Positions 1 through 10,600 of a stretch of DNA of 37,389 nucleotides are shown one piece after another. The translations under genes were made by a program, and so were the position numbers. Source of the DNA: Histophilus somni (GTDB lineage: Bacteria; Pseudomonadota; Gammaproteobacteria; Enterobacterales; Pasteurellaceae); NCBI RefSeq assembly GCF_014202395.1, contig NZ_JACHGQ010000016.1, forward strand, positions 1-37,389, read 5' to 3'. A model generated the notes under the pieces. The model was not told the origin of the DNA. It saw nothing but the letters and a program-made list of their open reading frames with translations, and made no database searches. The number at the start of each line of letters is the position of its first letter. Within the stretch, counting starts at the first letter, position 1.

Positions 1-86
1 GACACCATGCCGAACTCAGAAGTGAAACGCTGTAACGCCGATGGTAGTGTGGGGATTCCCCATGTGAGAGTAGGGCACCGCCAAGT
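1..86 (+). rRNA. rrf: 5S ribosomal RNA, 3' part
   Basis: The window opens inside a 5S rRNA gene. The conserved core reading GCCGAACTCAGAAGTGAAAC and the loop around GATGGTAGTGTGGGG are present, and the 3' end closes near the CCGCCAAG at 79-85. The 5' third lies outside the window. It is the end of an rRNA operon transcribed rightwards, followed by a second 5S copy and two tRNA genes. Confidence 0.95.
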
Positions 87-96
87 TTTTTATGAG

Positions 97-140
97 TTTA
101 TTTTGTTAGTTTATTTATATTAGTAAGCTAACAAAATAAA
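97..140 (+). repeat. Inverted repeat between the two 5S genes
   Basis: Thirteen-base perfect arms TTTATTTTGTTAG (97-109) and CTAACAAAATAAA (128-140) enclose an 18-nt loop, directly before the second 5S gene. This would form a stem in the rRNA precursor. It could be a processing stem that helps release the two 5S molecules, or a weak terminator; the following T-run is only four bases, so I favour processing. Confidence 0.6.
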
Positions 141-141
141 T

Positions 142-257
142 TTTGGCAGTCATAGTGCAATGGAACCACCTAACTCCTTGCCGAACTTAGAAGTGAAACG
201 TTGTTACGCCGATGGTAGTGTGGGGATTCCCCATGTGAGAGTAGGTCACTGCCAAAT
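142..257 (+). rRNA. rrf: Second, diverged 5S ribosomal RNA
   Basis: A complete 5S gene of about 116 nt follows the first one. Terminal stem TTTGGCAGT pairs with ACTGCCAAA. The internal sequence differs from the upstream copy at several sites (for example CTAACTCCTTGCC against GACACCATGCC, CTTAG against CTCAG, TTGTTACG against CTGTAACG), while the second half is nearly identical. Whether it is functional or a drifting duplicate is unclear. Double 5S genes are known in some enterobacterial rRNA operons (rrnD of E. coli). Confidence 0.85.
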
Positions 258-269
258 ATCAAATTTAGC

Positions 270-346
270 GGAGTGGTAGTTCAGCTGGTTAGAATACCTG
301 CCTGTCACGCAGGGGGTCGCGGGTTCGAGTCCCGTCCATTCCGCCA
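270..346 (+). tRNA. tRNA-Asp (GTC)
   Basis: The 77-nt gene begins GGAGTGG and ends with an encoded CCA; the acceptor stem pairs GGAGTGG with CCATTCC. Anticodon GTC is at 304-306, and the T-loop GGGTTCGAGTCCC is canonical. It is almost identical to E. coli tRNA-Asp. It sits 12 bp after the 5S gene and is expected to be co-transcribed with the rRNA operon, the same order as distal tRNA genes in E. coli rrnC. Confidence 0.97.
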
Positions 347-360
347 ATTTATATCTGTTT

Positions 361-436
361 AGGGGCGTAGTTCAATTGGTAGAGCACCGGTCTCCAAAAC
401 CGGGTGTTGGGAGTTCGATCCTCTCCGCCCCTGCCA
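361..436 (+). tRNA. tRNA-Trp (CCA)
   Basis: The 76-nt gene starts AGGGGCG, pairs with CGCCCCT at the 3' end and has an encoded CCA terminus. Anticodon CCA is at 394-396. The sequence is nearly identical to E. coli tRNA-Trp. It is 14 bp after tRNA-Asp and is the last stable RNA of this operon. Confidence 0.97.
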
Positions 437-601
437 TGTTTTCCTTAGTCATATATTTCATTAAAATTTTGCATCTCATATCTTTTCATAATTTCAAAAA
501 TGCAATATTCTATTACAAGACGAAGAATATGCAGCAGTTAATAGAAATTTTGGTGGCATTTTCTTATCAAAAAACTCAGTAAAATCTATGTGGAGACAAT
601 T

Positions 602-1505
602 GTGGGAAATAAAATCTTAAAAGGGATTTTTTTTTGCTCTATCCGCCGCTGCGTTGAATAGTAGTATTGGAATTTTTAGCAAAAATTTATTAGAGCAGAA
701 CCTAAATATTCAATCTATTGCCTTTTTTAAAACAATTATCGCTTTTGCTATGATCAGTCTGGTGTTAAGTCGCTCATCATGGCAAGAACAGAAAAATCAA
801 ATAAAACCTTTTGCAAAAAATACAGTGAACCTACTTTTCCAAATAGCTATTTGCGCATTTCTGGGGATTTTTACCTTATTTTTCTTTGAAACCACTGCTT
901 ATCAGTATGGCCATGCCGCTAATGTGGTAGTCGTACTAATGGCCACTGCTGCCGTATCCTCCCTGCTCGGAGGGGCTATATTATTGTCAGAGCCATTGAA
1001 GGTTTCCGCTATTGCTGGCACTTGTTTTGCCGTATCTGGCGTATTTATCATTTCTTGGTCGGGCTCTAGTCAATGGCTATCTATTCTATATGCCATTCTT
1101 GCAGGTAGTGGCTACGGTTTATTTTCCGTACTCATCAAAAAATTTAATTTAAATGGTGGCATACCATTAACACGATTATTGATGATGTTTGGAGCACTAT
1201 ATTTGTTCTATCCATTTGTCACACATTTTCAACATATAGAAATCCAGTGGAATACGACCGTCATACTCAATCTTGTTGCACTTGCTTTACTACCCACGCT
1301 GATTGGTTTTTACTGCACAACCAAGGCGTTAGTTTATCTCAGTGCATCGAAAGTACAGGTAACTGAACTGTCAGAACCTATCTTCACTATGGTACTGGCA
1401 TGGCTACTACTCAATGAAGTTCCAAATCAAACTTTCTTTTTAGGTGCGTTTTGTATTGTGTTAGGCATTGCGTTGATCAATCAAATGTTGCAATTCAAAA
1501 AGTGA
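602..1505 (+). CDS. DMT/EamA-family permease, 5' end frameshifted at a T9 tract
   Basis: This is an inner-membrane drug/metabolite-type carrier of about 300 residues with the usual ten hydrophobic segments in two EamA repeats, each with a conserved (L)SEP motif (LLSEPLKV and ELSEPIFT) near its end. The substrate cannot be told from sequence. The best start is GTG 602, five bases after GGAGA (592-596), giving V-G-N-K-I-L-K-G-I-F-F. That frame then hits nine T residues (627-635) and fails at a TAG. The rest of the protein (A-L-S-A-A-A-L-N-S-S-I-G, then the body to 1505) is in the frame reached with eight T residues. As sequenced, only TTG 654 can open the long frame, which removes the first half of membrane segment 1. 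So the gene is either phase-variable, decayed, or affected by a homopolymer sequencing error. Confidence 0.8.
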
Positions 1506-1557
1506 GAAGTGAGTTCTAACAGGTTATGTACGCTATGTGTAGGGTATTTTGATGGGT

Positions 1558-1611
1558 ATGAGTTTTATATTTAATCGATACGATTTTTAGGCGAGCTGAA
1601 AACTCATTTTT
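1558..1611 (+). terminator. Possible terminator after the permease gene
   Basis: ATGAGTTTT (1558-1566) pairs with AAAACTCAT (1599-1607) and a short T-run follows. The loop is long (32 nt) and contains a small AATCG/CGATT hairpin, so this is a weak or branched terminator candidate. Confidence 0.3.
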
Positions 1612-1672
1612 ATACTTACTTCCTTTCTTTTCTACAAATTTAATTATTTTTTGTATTATTTAAATAAATTAA

Positions 1673-1700
1673 TTGAGTGATTTCAAAAAATAAGTATGAT
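1673..1700 (+). promoter_or_regulatory. FNR-like site upstream of dcuB
   Basis: TTGAG-TGAT-TTCAA at 1673-1686 matches the FNR consensus TTGAT-N4-ATCAA at 8 of 10 positions. A -10-like TATGAT follows at 1695-1700. FNR activation fits an anaerobic C4-dicarboxylate carrier. However, the site lies only about 27 bp before the start implied by that -10, nearer than the usual -41.5, so either the promoter is elsewhere or the match is fortuitous. Confidence 0.35.
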
Positions 1701-1738
1701 AGCCGGAGTTTTTTGTTTATCTCTTTTAGGGAGCTTTT

Positions 1739-3073
1739 ATGCTTTATTTGGAATTTTTATTTTTACTTTTAATGCTTTATGTAGGAAGTCGCTATGGCGG
1801 TATTGGATTAGGTGTTGTATCCGGTATTGGCTTAGCTATAGAGGTCTTTATCTTCCGTATGCCAGTAGGTAAGGCACCAATTGATGTTATGCTAATTATC
1901 CTTGCTGTTGTGACTTGTGCGTCGGTACTTGAGGCAGCGGGCGGTTTGAAATTTATGCTACAAATGGCTGAACGTGTATTACGTAGCAATCCTAAGCGTG
2001 TAACTATCCTTGGACCTTTAGTAACATATTTTATGACATTTATGCTCGGTACAGGGCATTCTGTTTACTCTATTATGCCAATTATTGGTGATGTAGCACT
2101 AAAAAATAATATTCGTCCGGAACGACCTATGGCTGCAGCATCTGTTGCATCTCAACTTGCAATTACATCTAGTCCATTATCAGCGGCTGTTGTTTTTTAT
2201 CTTGGGAAAATCACCGCACTTCCAGGATTTGAGCATATTACCTTATTAGATATTATTTGTGTTACTGTACCTGCGACATTGGCAGGAACTATTGCATTGT
2301 CACTTTATAGTTTACGCCGTGGTAAAGAGCTTGAATATGACAAGGAATATCAACGTCGTTTACAGGATCCTATTTGGCGTGAGCGTATTTTAAATACAAC
2401 TAGTACAACTTTAAATGAAGTATTACCGCCAGCAGCTAAGCAGTCGGTATATTTATTTTTACTCTCGTTAGTTGTGATTGTAATGATCGCAATGTTTCCT
2501 GAAATTCGTACTATCGGTAGTGCTTCTAAACCTATTTCAATGTCATTAATTATTCAAATGATGATGCTATGTTTTGGCGGTATTACCTTGTTGGTTACAA
2601 AAACTAATCCGCAAATTGTACCGAACGGTGTTGTATTTAAATCAGGAATGGTTGCAGCAATTGCTATTTTTGGTATTGCCTGGATGAGTGACACTTATTT
2701 TCAGTATGCAATGCCACAATTTAAGGCAGGTATTGTAGATATGGTGAAAGCCTATCCATGGACTTTTGCTTTGGCACTATTTGCTGTTTCAGTTGTTATT
2801 AATAGCCAAGCAGCAACAGCGGTTATGATGTTACCTGTTGGAATTGAATTAGGTTTATCTCCAGCATTATTAGTTGGTCTGATGGCGGCAACATATGCTT
2901 ATTTCTTTATTCCTAATTATCCATCAGATATTGCAACGGTGAATTTTGATGTGACAGGTACAACGAAAATTGGTAAATATTACTTTAACCATAGCTTTAT
3001 GGCTCCAGGTTTAATAGGCGTTTTTACGGCTTGTGTGGTTGGCTACCTCATTGCACAAGTTGTGATTCGTTAA
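1739..3073 (+). CDS. dcuB: Anaerobic C4-dicarboxylate transporter DcuB
   Basis: Inner-membrane antiporter of the Dcu family, 444 residues, which exchanges fumarate, malate or aspartate for succinate during anaerobic fumarate respiration. Signatures shared with E. coli DcuB rather than DcuA include PGK/VGKAPIDVML near residue 40, the GTGHSVYSI loop near 104, KNNIRPERPMAA near 122, LLVTKTNP near 284 and TGTTKIGKYYFNHSF close to the end. About a dozen hydrophobic segments are visible. Start ATG follows AGGGAG at 1728-1733. The gene stands alone, with an FNR-like site upstream and a paired uptake-signal hairpin after the stop. Confidence 0.93.
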   Translation: MLYLEFLFLLLMLYVGSRYGGIGLGVVSGIGLAIEVFIFRMPVGKAPIDVMLIILAVVTCASVLEAAGGLKFMLQMAERVLRSNPKRVTILGPLVTYFMTFMLGTGHSVYSIMPIIGDVALKNNIRPERPMAAASVASQLAITSSPLSAAVVFYLGKITALPGFEHITLLDIICVTVPATLAGTIALSLYSLRRGKELEYDKEYQRRLQDPIWRERILNTTSTTLNEVLPPAAKQSVYLFLLSLVVIVMIAMFPEIRTIGSASKPISMSLIIQMMMLCFGGITLLVTKTNPQIVPNGVVFKSGMVAAIAIFGIAWMSDTYFQYAMPQFKAGIVDMVKAYPWTFALALFAVSVVINSQAATAVMMLPVGIELGLSPALLVGLMAATYAYFFIPNYPSDIATVNFDVTGTTKIGKYYFNHSFMAPGLIGVFTACVVGYLIAQVVIR

Positions 3074-3087
3074 GTTCATCAAATAAA

Positions 3088-3110
3088 AAGTGCGGTTTAA
3101 AACCGCACTC
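3088..3110 (+). terminator. Uptake-signal hairpin terminating dcuB
   Basis: AAGTGCGGT (3088-3096) is followed after a short loop by ACCGCACTC, one base off the reverse signal. AGTGCGGTTT pairs with AAACCGCACT. Paired uptake signals placed just after stop codons commonly serve as terminators in this family. The downstream T-run is weak. Confidence 0.65.
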
Positions 3111-3116
3111 ATACCA

Positions 3117-3242
3117 TTAAGAGTTTGATACGAGAGATATTCCGTAAAAAGCAACATCACTCGGCATTGTGAGGTAACTTTTTTGCTTTGGTTGTTTGCT
3201 AATTTGTACTTCACGTAATTCTTTGACATGGGCATAGAGATG
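3117..3242 (-). pseudogene. Possible 3' remnant of an unidentified gene
   Basis: On the minus strand a 41-codon frame ending in TAA (3117-3119) reads like a protein C-terminus (…KELREVQISK… …YLTMPSDVAFYGISLVSNS). There is no start codon upstream: TAA occurs two codons before the visible part. I do not recognise it. It may equally be a chance open stretch. Confidence 0.25.
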
Positions 3243-3323
3243 TTTTTAGAATAAAACCTCATTCAATCGTCAAATGTATCTTGCTAAAAACTATTTGGAA
3301 TGATAGAATCTCAAGCCATTTTA

Positions 3324-3367
3324 GTAAATTGCTGATAGTTTTATACTCTCAGCAATTTACATTTTTT
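3324..3367 (+). terminator. Strong hairpin plus T-run upstream of rpoB
   Basis: GTAAATTGCTGA (3324-3335) and TCAGCAATTTAC (3349-3360) are perfect 12-base arms around a 13-nt loop, followed by ATTTTTT. It has the form of a rho-independent terminator for rightward transcription. The nearest upstream gene on that strand, dcuB, already has its own hairpin about 220 bp before, so it may end a small RNA or act as a backup terminator or rpoB attenuator. Confidence 0.6.
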
Positions 3368-3506
3368 AAATACACCGTTTGATTGCAAAAGAGTTAGGCT
3401 AAATCAAACTATTAGCTTAATGCAATCCGCACATCAGAAGTAAGGTTCAGAGGGCGGTACCTAGCAAACGGGTTCAAGCATTGATATAAAATTTATTATA
3501 AAATCG

Positions 3507-3515
3507 ACCGCACTT
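3507..3515 (-). repeat. DNA uptake signal
   Basis: ACCGCACTT in the rpoB leader, about 60 bp before the start codon. Confidence 0.9.
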
Positions 3516-3576
3516 TATGTTGTCGAACTGAATTTTATATTGAATCGGTCTCACTAATATTTACAGAGGAACCCAA

Positions 3577-6500
3577 ATGGTTTACTCCTATACCGAAAAA
3601 AAGCGTATTCGTAAAAGCTTCGGCAAACGTCCGCAAGTTTTAAATGTACCTTATTTATTAACAATTCAACTTGACTCTTTTGATAAATTTATCCAAAGAG
3701 ATCCTGACGGTCAACAAGGTTTAGAAGCTGCATTCCGTTCTATATTTCCTATTGTCAGTAACAATGGTAATACAGAATTGCAGTATGTCAGTTATCAATT
3801 AGGAGAACCTGTTTTTGATGTAAGAGAATGTCAAATTCGAGGTACTACTTATGCTGCATCATTACGTGTAAAATTACGCCTTGTTAGCTACGATAAAGAT
3901 GCGGCATCCGGCACGATAAAAGACATAAAAGAACAAGAAGTTTATATGGGAGAAATCCCATTGATGACCAGTAATGGTACTTTTGTCATCAATGGTACTG
4001 AGCGTGTTGTTGTATCACAATTACATCGGAGTCCAGGTGTATTTTTTGATAGTGACAAAGGAAAAACCCATTCATCAGGCAAAGTACTTTATAATGCACG
4101 AATTATTCCTTATCGTGGTTCATGGTTGGATTTTGAATTTGATCCGAAAGATAATTTATATGCTCGTATTGACCGTCGTCGTAAATTACCGGCTACTATT
4201 ATTTTACGTGCATTAAATTACACTACCGAAGAAATTTTGGATTTATTCTTTGATAAGGTTTCGTTTGAGATCAAAGATAATAAATTACTAATGACTTTAG
4301 TTCCTGAAAGATTGCGAGGTGAAACCGCATCTTTTGATATTGAAGCGAATGGTAAAGTGTATATTGAGCGTGGTCGCCGTATTACCGCTCGTCATATTAA
4401 AGCATTAGAAAAAGATAAGATTACACAAGTTGAAGTACCGACAGAATATATCGTAGGTAAAGTTTCAGCTAAAGATTATGTTGATTTAACAACAGGTGAG
4501 ATTATTTGTCCGGCAAATATGGAAATTTCGTTAGAATTGTTAGAGAAATTATCACAAGCCGGTTATAAAAACATTGAAACTTTATTTACCAACGACCTAG
4601 ATTTTGGTCCGTACATATCTGAAACATTACGTGTTGATCCATCCTATGATCGTCTAAGTGCATTAGTTGAAATTTATCGTATGATGCGTCCGGGGGAGCC
4701 ACCAACAAAAGAGGCGGCAGAAGGTTTATTTGATAACTTATTTTTCTCTTCCGAACGTTATGATTTGTCAGCTGTAGGTCGCATGAAATTCAACCGCTCT
4801 TTGGGCATTGAAGATACTACAGGTAGCGGTACATTGAGCAAAGAAGATATTGTTAATGTAATGCGTAAATTGATTGACATTCGTAATGGGCGTGGTGAAG
4901 TAGATGATATTGACCACTTAGGTAATCGTCGTATTCGTTCAGTGGGTGAAATGGCTGAAAATCAATTCCGCATTGGTTTAGTCCGTGTAGAAAGAGCGGT
5001 AAAAGAACGTCTTTCTTTGGGCGATTTAGAGTCGGTTACACCACAAGATTTAATTAATGCTAAACCTATTTCAGCAGCAGTAAAAGAGTTCTTTGGCTCT
5101 TCACAACTTTCTCAATTCATGGATCAAAATAATCCGTTATCAGAAGTTACTCATAAACGTCGTATTTCTGCATTAGGTCCGGGTGGTTTAACACGTGAAC
5201 GTGCCGGCTTTGAGGTTCGAGATGTTCATGCAACGCACTATGGTCGAGTTTGTCCAATTGAAACCCCTGAGGGACCAAACATTGGTTTGATTAACTCGCT
5301 ATCTGTTTATGCACGTACTAATGATTATGGTTTCTTAGAAACACCATATCGCAAAGTGGTAAACGGTCAAGTCACAGAAGAAATTGAATATTTATCTGCG
5401 ATTGAAGAAGGAAAATATGTTATTGCTCAGGCAAACTCAAACCTTGACAATGAGCTTCGTTTTACTGATGCCTTTGTAACTTGTCGTGGTGAGCATGGTG
5501 AGTCCGGATTATATCGACCGGAAGAAATTCATTATATGGACGTTTCAACTCAACAAGTTGTGTCCGTTGCTGCAGCACTTATCCCATTCCTTGAACATGA
5601 CGATGCAAACCGTGCATTAATGGGTGCAAACATGCAACGTCAAGCAGTTCCAACCTTACGTGCTGATAAACCGTTGGTGGGAACAGGAATGGAAAAACCT
5701 GTAGCACTGGACTCCGGTGTAGCGGTGGTGGCAAAACGTGGAGGTACTATCCAATATGTTGATGCTTCTCGTATTGTTGTAAAAGTCAATGAAGATGAAA
5801 CTATTGCGGGTGAAGCGGGGATTGATATTTACAACTTAATTAAATATACCCGTTCAAACCAGAATACTTGTATTAACCAAATTCCTTGTGTGCAATTGGG
5901 AGAACCGATTGAACGTGGTGAAATCTTAGCTGATGGACCATCAACGGATCTCGGAGAACTTGCACTTGGTCAAAATATGCGTGTCGCATTCATGCCTTGG
6001 AATGGTTATAACTTTGAAGACTCAATGTTAGTGTCTGAGCGTGTGGTACAGGAAGATCGTTTCACTACTATTCATATTCAAGAATTATCTTGTGTGGCAC
6101 GAGATACTAAATTAGGTTCTGAAGAAATTACCGCCGATATTCCAAATGTAGGTGAAGCTGCGTTAAGTAAACTTGATGAATCAGGGATTGTTTACATCGG
6201 TGCTGAGGTTAAAGGTGGAGATATTCTTGTCGGTAAAGTAACACCTAAAGGCGAAACCCAATTAACTCCGGAAGAAAAACTGCTACGTGCTATTTTTGGT
6301 GAAAAAGCATCTGATGTTAAAGACTCTTCCTTGCGTGTACCTAACGGCACATCAGGTACAGTCATTGATGTTCAAGTCTTCACTCGTGATGGTGTTGAAA
6401 AAGATAAACGTGCATTAGAAATTGAAGAAATGCAATTAAAACAGGCTAAAAAAGATCTTGTAGAGGAATTAGAGATTTTAGAAGCCGGTTTGTTTGCTCG

Positions 6501-7605
6501 AGTACGTAATTTACTTCTTTCCGGTGGTTTCAATGATAAACAATTGGAAAACTTAGACCGCACTCAATGGTTAGAGCAGACTTTAGCTGATGAAGAGAAA
6601 CAAAATCAATTAGAGCAACTTGCTGAACAATACGAAGAGTTACGTAAAGATTTCGAACATAAACTTGAAATTAAGCGTAGTAAAATTATCCAAGGTGATG
6701 ATTTAGCCCCGGGAGTATTGAAAGTTGTCAAAGTTTATCTTGCAGTAAAACGTCAAATTCAACCAGGTGATAAAATGGCGGGTCGTCATGGTAACAAAGG
6801 GGTTATCTCGAAAATTAACCCTGTTGAAGATATGCCATACGATGAAAACGGTCAACCTGTTGATATTGTCTTGAACCCGTTAGGGGTACCATCCCGTATG
6901 AATATCGGTCAGATTTTAGAAACTCATTTGGGACTGGCAGCTAAAGGCATTGGTGATCAAATCAACGCAATGATAAAACAAAAACAAGATGTTGAAAAAT
7001 TACGTGGCTATATCCAAAAAGCTTATGATTTAGGAGATGGTTCACAAAAAGTTGATCTTTCGACCTTTACCGACGAAGAAGTATTGCGTTTAGCAAAAAA
7101 CTTGCGTAAAGGTATGCCATTAGCAACGCCGGTATTTGACGGTGCGCATGAGAAAGAAATCAAAGCGTTATTAGAATTAGGTGGGTTACCAACTTCCGGT
7201 CAAATTACCCTGTTTGATGGTCGTACAGGTGAAAAATTTGAACGTCCTGTAACGGTAGGTTATATGTATATGCTGAAATTGAACCATTTAGTTGATGATA
7301 AAATGCATGCTCGTTCAACAGGTTCATATAGTCTTGTTACTCAGCAGCCACTTGGTGGTAAAGCACAGTTTGGTGGTCAACGTTTCGGTGAGATGGAAGT
7401 ATGGGCACTGGAAGCATATGGTGCGGCCTATACATTACAAGAAATGTTAACAGTGAAATCCGATGATGTGAATGGTCGTACGAAGATGTATAAAAACATC
7501 GTTGGAGGCACACACCAAATGGATCCAGGTACGCCAGAATCTTTCAATGTAATCATGAAGGAAATTCGTTCATTAGGTATCAACATTGATCTTGATGAAG
7601 AGTAA
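3577..7605 (+). CDS. rpoB: RNA polymerase beta subunit RpoB
   Basis: Core catalytic subunit of RNA polymerase, 1342 residues, the same length as in E. coli. Rifampicin-pocket residues keep E. coli numbering: the run starting Q513-F514-M515-D516 continues to H526 and S531, all the wild-type residues, so no classic resistance change is present. The C-terminal clamp/switch region carries [19 protein letters not shown], and the active-site region has KPLVGTGME and GRHGNKGVI. Start ATG has AGAGGA seven bases upstream. rpoC follows after 90 bp. The L7/L12 genes that precede rpoB in E. coli are absent here; dcuB is the upstream neighbour. Confidence 0.99.
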   Translation: MVYSYTEKKRIRKSFGKRPQVLNVPYLLTIQLDSFDKFIQRDPDGQQGLEAAFRSIFPIVSNNGNTELQYVSYQLGEPVFDVRECQIRGTTYAASLRVKLRLVSYDKDAASGTIKDIKEQEVYMGEIPLMTSNGTFVINGTERVVVSQLHRSPGVFFDSDKGKTHSSGKVLYNARIIPYRGSWLDFEFDPKDNLYARIDRRRKLPATIILRALNYTTEEILDLFFDKVSFEIKDNKLLMTLVPERLRGETASFDIEANGKVYIERGRRITARHIKALEKDKITQVEVPTEYIVGKVSAKDYVDLTTGEIICPANMEISLELLEKLSQAGYKNIETLFTNDLDFGPYISETLRVDPSYDRLSALVEIYRMMRPGEPPTKEAAEGLFDNLFFSSERYDLSAVGRMKFNRSLGIEDTTGSGTLSKEDIVNVMRKLIDIRNGRGEVDDIDHLGNRRIRSVGEMAENQFRIGLVRVERAVKERLSLGDLESVTPQDLINAKPISAAVKEFFGSSQLSQFMDQNNPLSEVTHKRRISALGPGGLTRERAGFEVRDVHATHYGRVCPIETPEGPNIGLINSLSVYARTNDYGFLETPYRKVVNGQVTEEIEYLSAIEEGKYVIAQANSNLDNELRFTDAFVTCRGEHGESGLYRPEEIHYMDVSTQQVVSVAAALIPFLEHDDANRALMGANMQRQAVPTLRADKPLVGTGMEKPVALDSGVAVVAKRGGTIQYVDASRIVVKVNEDETIAGEAGIDIYNLIKYTRSNQNTCINQIPCVQLGEPIERGEILADGPSTDLGELALGQNMRVAFMPWNGYNFEDSMLVSERVVQEDRFTTIHIQELSCVARDTKLGSEEITADIPNVGEAALSKLDESGIVYIGAEVKGGDILVGKVTPKGETQLTPEEKLLRAIFGEKASDVKDSSLRVPNGTSGTVIDVQVFTRDGVEKDKRALEIEEMQLKQAKKDLVEELEILEAGLFARVRNLLLSGGFNDKQLENLDRTQWLEQTLADEEKQNQLEQLAEQYEELRKDFEHKLEIKRSKIIQGDDLAPGVLKVVKVYLAVKRQIQPGDKMAGRHGNKGVISKINPVEDMPYDENGQPVDIVLNPLGVPSRMNIGQILETHLGLAAKGIGDQINAMIKQKQDVEKLRGYIQKAYDLGDGSQKVDLSTFTDEEVLRLAKNLRKGMPLATPVFDGAHEKEIKALLELGGLPTSGQITLFDGRTGEKFERPVTVGYMYMLKLNHLVDDKMHARSTGSYSLVTQQPLGGKAQFGGQRFGEMEVWALEAYGAAYTLQEMLTVKSDDVNGRTKMYKNIVGGTHQMDPGTPESFNVIMKEIRSLGINIDLDEE

Positions 7606-7627
7606 TGGGTAACCACAAAAATACGCC

Positions 7628-7666
7628 CAAGTGCGGTGGGATTTATAAAAGTTTTAACCGCACTTG
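7628..7666 (+). repeat. Paired uptake signals between rpoB and rpoC
   Basis: AAGTGCGGT (7629-7637) and ACCGCACTT (7657-7665) form a ten-base stem with flanking C/G and a 19-nt loop, inside the rpoBC transcript. Only a weak AT-rich tail follows, so it should not stop transcription efficiently; it may stabilise mRNA or partially attenuate rpoC. Confidence 0.8.
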
Positions 7667-7695
7667 AATAATTTTAACTCCGATAGGAGCAAATC

Positions 7696-10600
7696 GTGAA
7701 AGACTTAGTTAAGTTTTTAAAAGCACAATCAAAAACCTCTGAAGATTTTGATGTTATTAAAATTGGTTTAGCATCACCGGATATGATCCGTTCTTGGTCA
7801 TATGGTGAGGTTAAGAAGCCTGAAACAATTAACTACCGTACATTCAAACCTGAGCGTGACGGTCTTTTCTGTGCCCGTATTTTTGGACCGGTAAAAGATT
7901 ATGAGTGTCTATGCGGAAAATACAAGCGTTTGAAACACCGTGGAGTGATTTGTGAAAAATGCGGTGTTGAAGTAACACAAGCCAAAGTACGCCGTGAACG
8001 CATGGGGCATATTGAGCTTGCCTCACCTGTTGCACATATTTGGTTCTTAAAATCATTACCGTCCCGTATTGGTTTATTGTTGGATATGCCACTACGTGAT
8101 ATTGAGCGTGTACTTTATTTTGAATCTTACATTGTTATTGAACCGGGAATGACTGATCTTGAGAGAGGTCAATTATTAACGGAAGAACAATTCTTAGACG
8201 CAGAAGATCGTTGGCAGGATGAGTTTGATGCAAAAATGGGTGCAGAAGCAATTCAAGCCTTGTTACGTGATATGGATTTAGAAGTTGAATGTGAAACATT
8301 ACGTGAAGAATTGCAATCAACGAATTCTGAAACTAAACGTAAGAAAATTACAAAACGTTTGAAATTGTTAGAATCTTTTATCCAGTCAGGCAATAAGCCG
8401 GAGTGGATGGTGATGACAGTATTACCTGTTTTACCACCGGATCTACGCCCATTAGTACCTCTTGACGGAGGGCGTTTTGCAACATCCGATTTGAATGATT
8501 TATATCGTCGTGTAATCAATCGTAACAACCGTTTAAAACGCCTATTAGATTTAATTGCACCGGATATTATCGTTCGTAACGAAAAACGTATGTTACAAGA
8601 GTCAGTTGATGCGTTATTAGATAATGGTCGTCGTGGTCGTGCAATCACCGGTTCAAATCGTCGTCCGCTAAAATCTCTTGCGGATATGATTAAAGGTAAG
8701 CAAGGTCGTTTCCGTCAGAATTTATTAGGGAAACGTGTTGATTACTCAGGTCGTTCCGTCATTACAGTTGGTCCATACTTGCACTTACATCAATGCGGAT
8801 TGCCGAAAAAAATGGCATTGGAATTATTCCGTCCATTTATCTACGCTAAATTAGAAAGTCGTGGCTTTGCAACGACTATTAAAGCTGCGAAAAAAATGGT
8901 TGAGCGTGAAGATGCTATTGTTTGGGATATTCTTGCCGATGTTATTCGTGAACACCCAATTTTGCTCAACCGTGCACCAACATTACACCGTTTAGGTATC
9001 CAAGCATTTGAGCCAATTCTTATTGAGGGAAAAGCTATTCAGTTGCACCCGCTGGTTTGTGCGGCATTTAATGCTGACTTCGATGGTGACCAAATGGCTG
9101 TACACGTTCCATTGACATTAGAAGCTCAATTGGAAGCTCGTGCATTGATGATGTCCACAAACAACATTTTATCCCCGGCGAATGGTGAGCCGATTATTGT
9201 TCCTTCACAAGACGTTGTATTAGGTCTCTACTATATGACACGTGATAAAGTCAACGGTAAAGGCGAGGGAATGTTATTACAAGATTCACGTGAAGCAGAA
9301 AAAGCCTATCGTACAGGTCAAGCTGAATTGCATTCTCGTGTAAAAGTGCGTATTACTGAATATGTTAAAAATGCAATTGGTGAATTTGAACCTCAAACAC
9401 ATTTAGTCGATACTACAATTGGTCGTGCAATTTTATGGATGATTGCACCAAAAGGCATGCCATTTAGTTTATTCAACCAAACTTTAGGTAAAAAAGCGAT
9501 TTCTAAATTAATCAACGAAAGTTATCGTCGTCTAGGATTGAAAGAGAGTGTATTGTTTGCTGACCATATTATGTATACCGGTTTTGCTTATGCTGCACGT
9601 TCCGGTTCATCTGTTGGTATTGATGACATGGTTATTCCTCAGAAAAAATATGAAATTATTTCTGCTGCGGAAGAAGAGGTTGCTGAAATTCAAGAACAAT
9701 TCCAATCCGGTCTTGTAACAGCTGGTGAACGCTATAACAAAGTAATTGATATTTGGGCTGCGGCAAACGAACGTGTTGCTAAAGCGATGATGGAAAATCT
9801 TTCGCAAGAAGAGGTTATCAATCGTGAAGGGCAGCCGGAAAAACAAGCCTCATTCAATAGCATCTTTATGATGGCAGATTCTGGTGCTCGTGGTTCTGCG
9901 GCACAGATTCGTCAGTTAGCGGGGATGCGTGGTCTAATGGCACGTCCGGATGGCTCAATCATTGAAACACCGATTACAGCAAATTTCCGTGAGGGTTTAA
10001 ATGTATTACAGTACTTTATTTCAACCCACGGGGCACGTAAAGGACTTGCGGATACAGCATTAAAAACCGCTAACTCAGGTTATCTAACCCGTCGTTTAGT
10101 TGATGTTGCACAGGACTTAGTGATTATCGAAGATGACTGTGGTACACATGAAGGAATCGTAATGACTCCACTTATCGAGGGTGGCGATGTAAAAGAAGCA
10201 TTACGTGATCGTGTATTAGGTCGTGTAGCGGCAGAAGATATTTTAAAACCAGGCACAAACGAAGTGTTAATTTCTCGTAATACCTTATTAGATGAAAAAC
10301 TTTGTGATGTCATTGATGAAAATTCTGTTGATAGCATCAAAGTGCGGTCTGTTGTAACTTGCGATACTGATTTTGGTGTGTGTGCAAAATGTTACGGACG
10401 TGATTTAGCACGTGGACATTTGATTAATCAAGGTGAAGCTGTCGGTGTTATTGCTGCTCAATCAATCGGTGAACCGGGTACACAGTTAACCATGCGTACA
10501 TTCCATATCGGTGGTGCGGCATCTGCTGCGGCAAAAGAATCTAGTGTTCAAGTTAAAAATACCGGTACATTACGTTTAACAAATGTTAAATTCGTAACGA

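Larger units (their letters stand above)
3111..3576. other. 466-bp dcuB-rpoB intergenic region
   Basis: Holds no intact gene that I can support. It contains the possible minus-strand gene remnant, a strong hairpin with T-run at 3324-3367, a second small inverted repeat GTTTGATT/AATCAAAC (3377-3384, 3402-3409), one uptake signal (3507-3515) and the rpoB promoter/leader. An AT-rich stretch with TATAAA-like hexamers lies at 3481-3504, but no convincing -35 can be paired with it. The rpoB ribosome site is AGAGGA at 3565-3570. Confidence 0.6.

Noticed and set aside
376-582. Open frame overlapping tRNA-Trp
   Set aside because: It starts within the tRNA gene and its protein is low-complexity; no ribosome site.
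4987-5200. Rifampicin-resistance substitution in rpoB
   Set aside because: Residues 513-533 are wild type, including D516, H526 and S531.
8253-8648. 131-codon minus-strand open frame inside rpoC
   Set aside because: Antisense shadow of a strongly conserved gene, basic and serine-rich as expected from reverse reading; no start signals.
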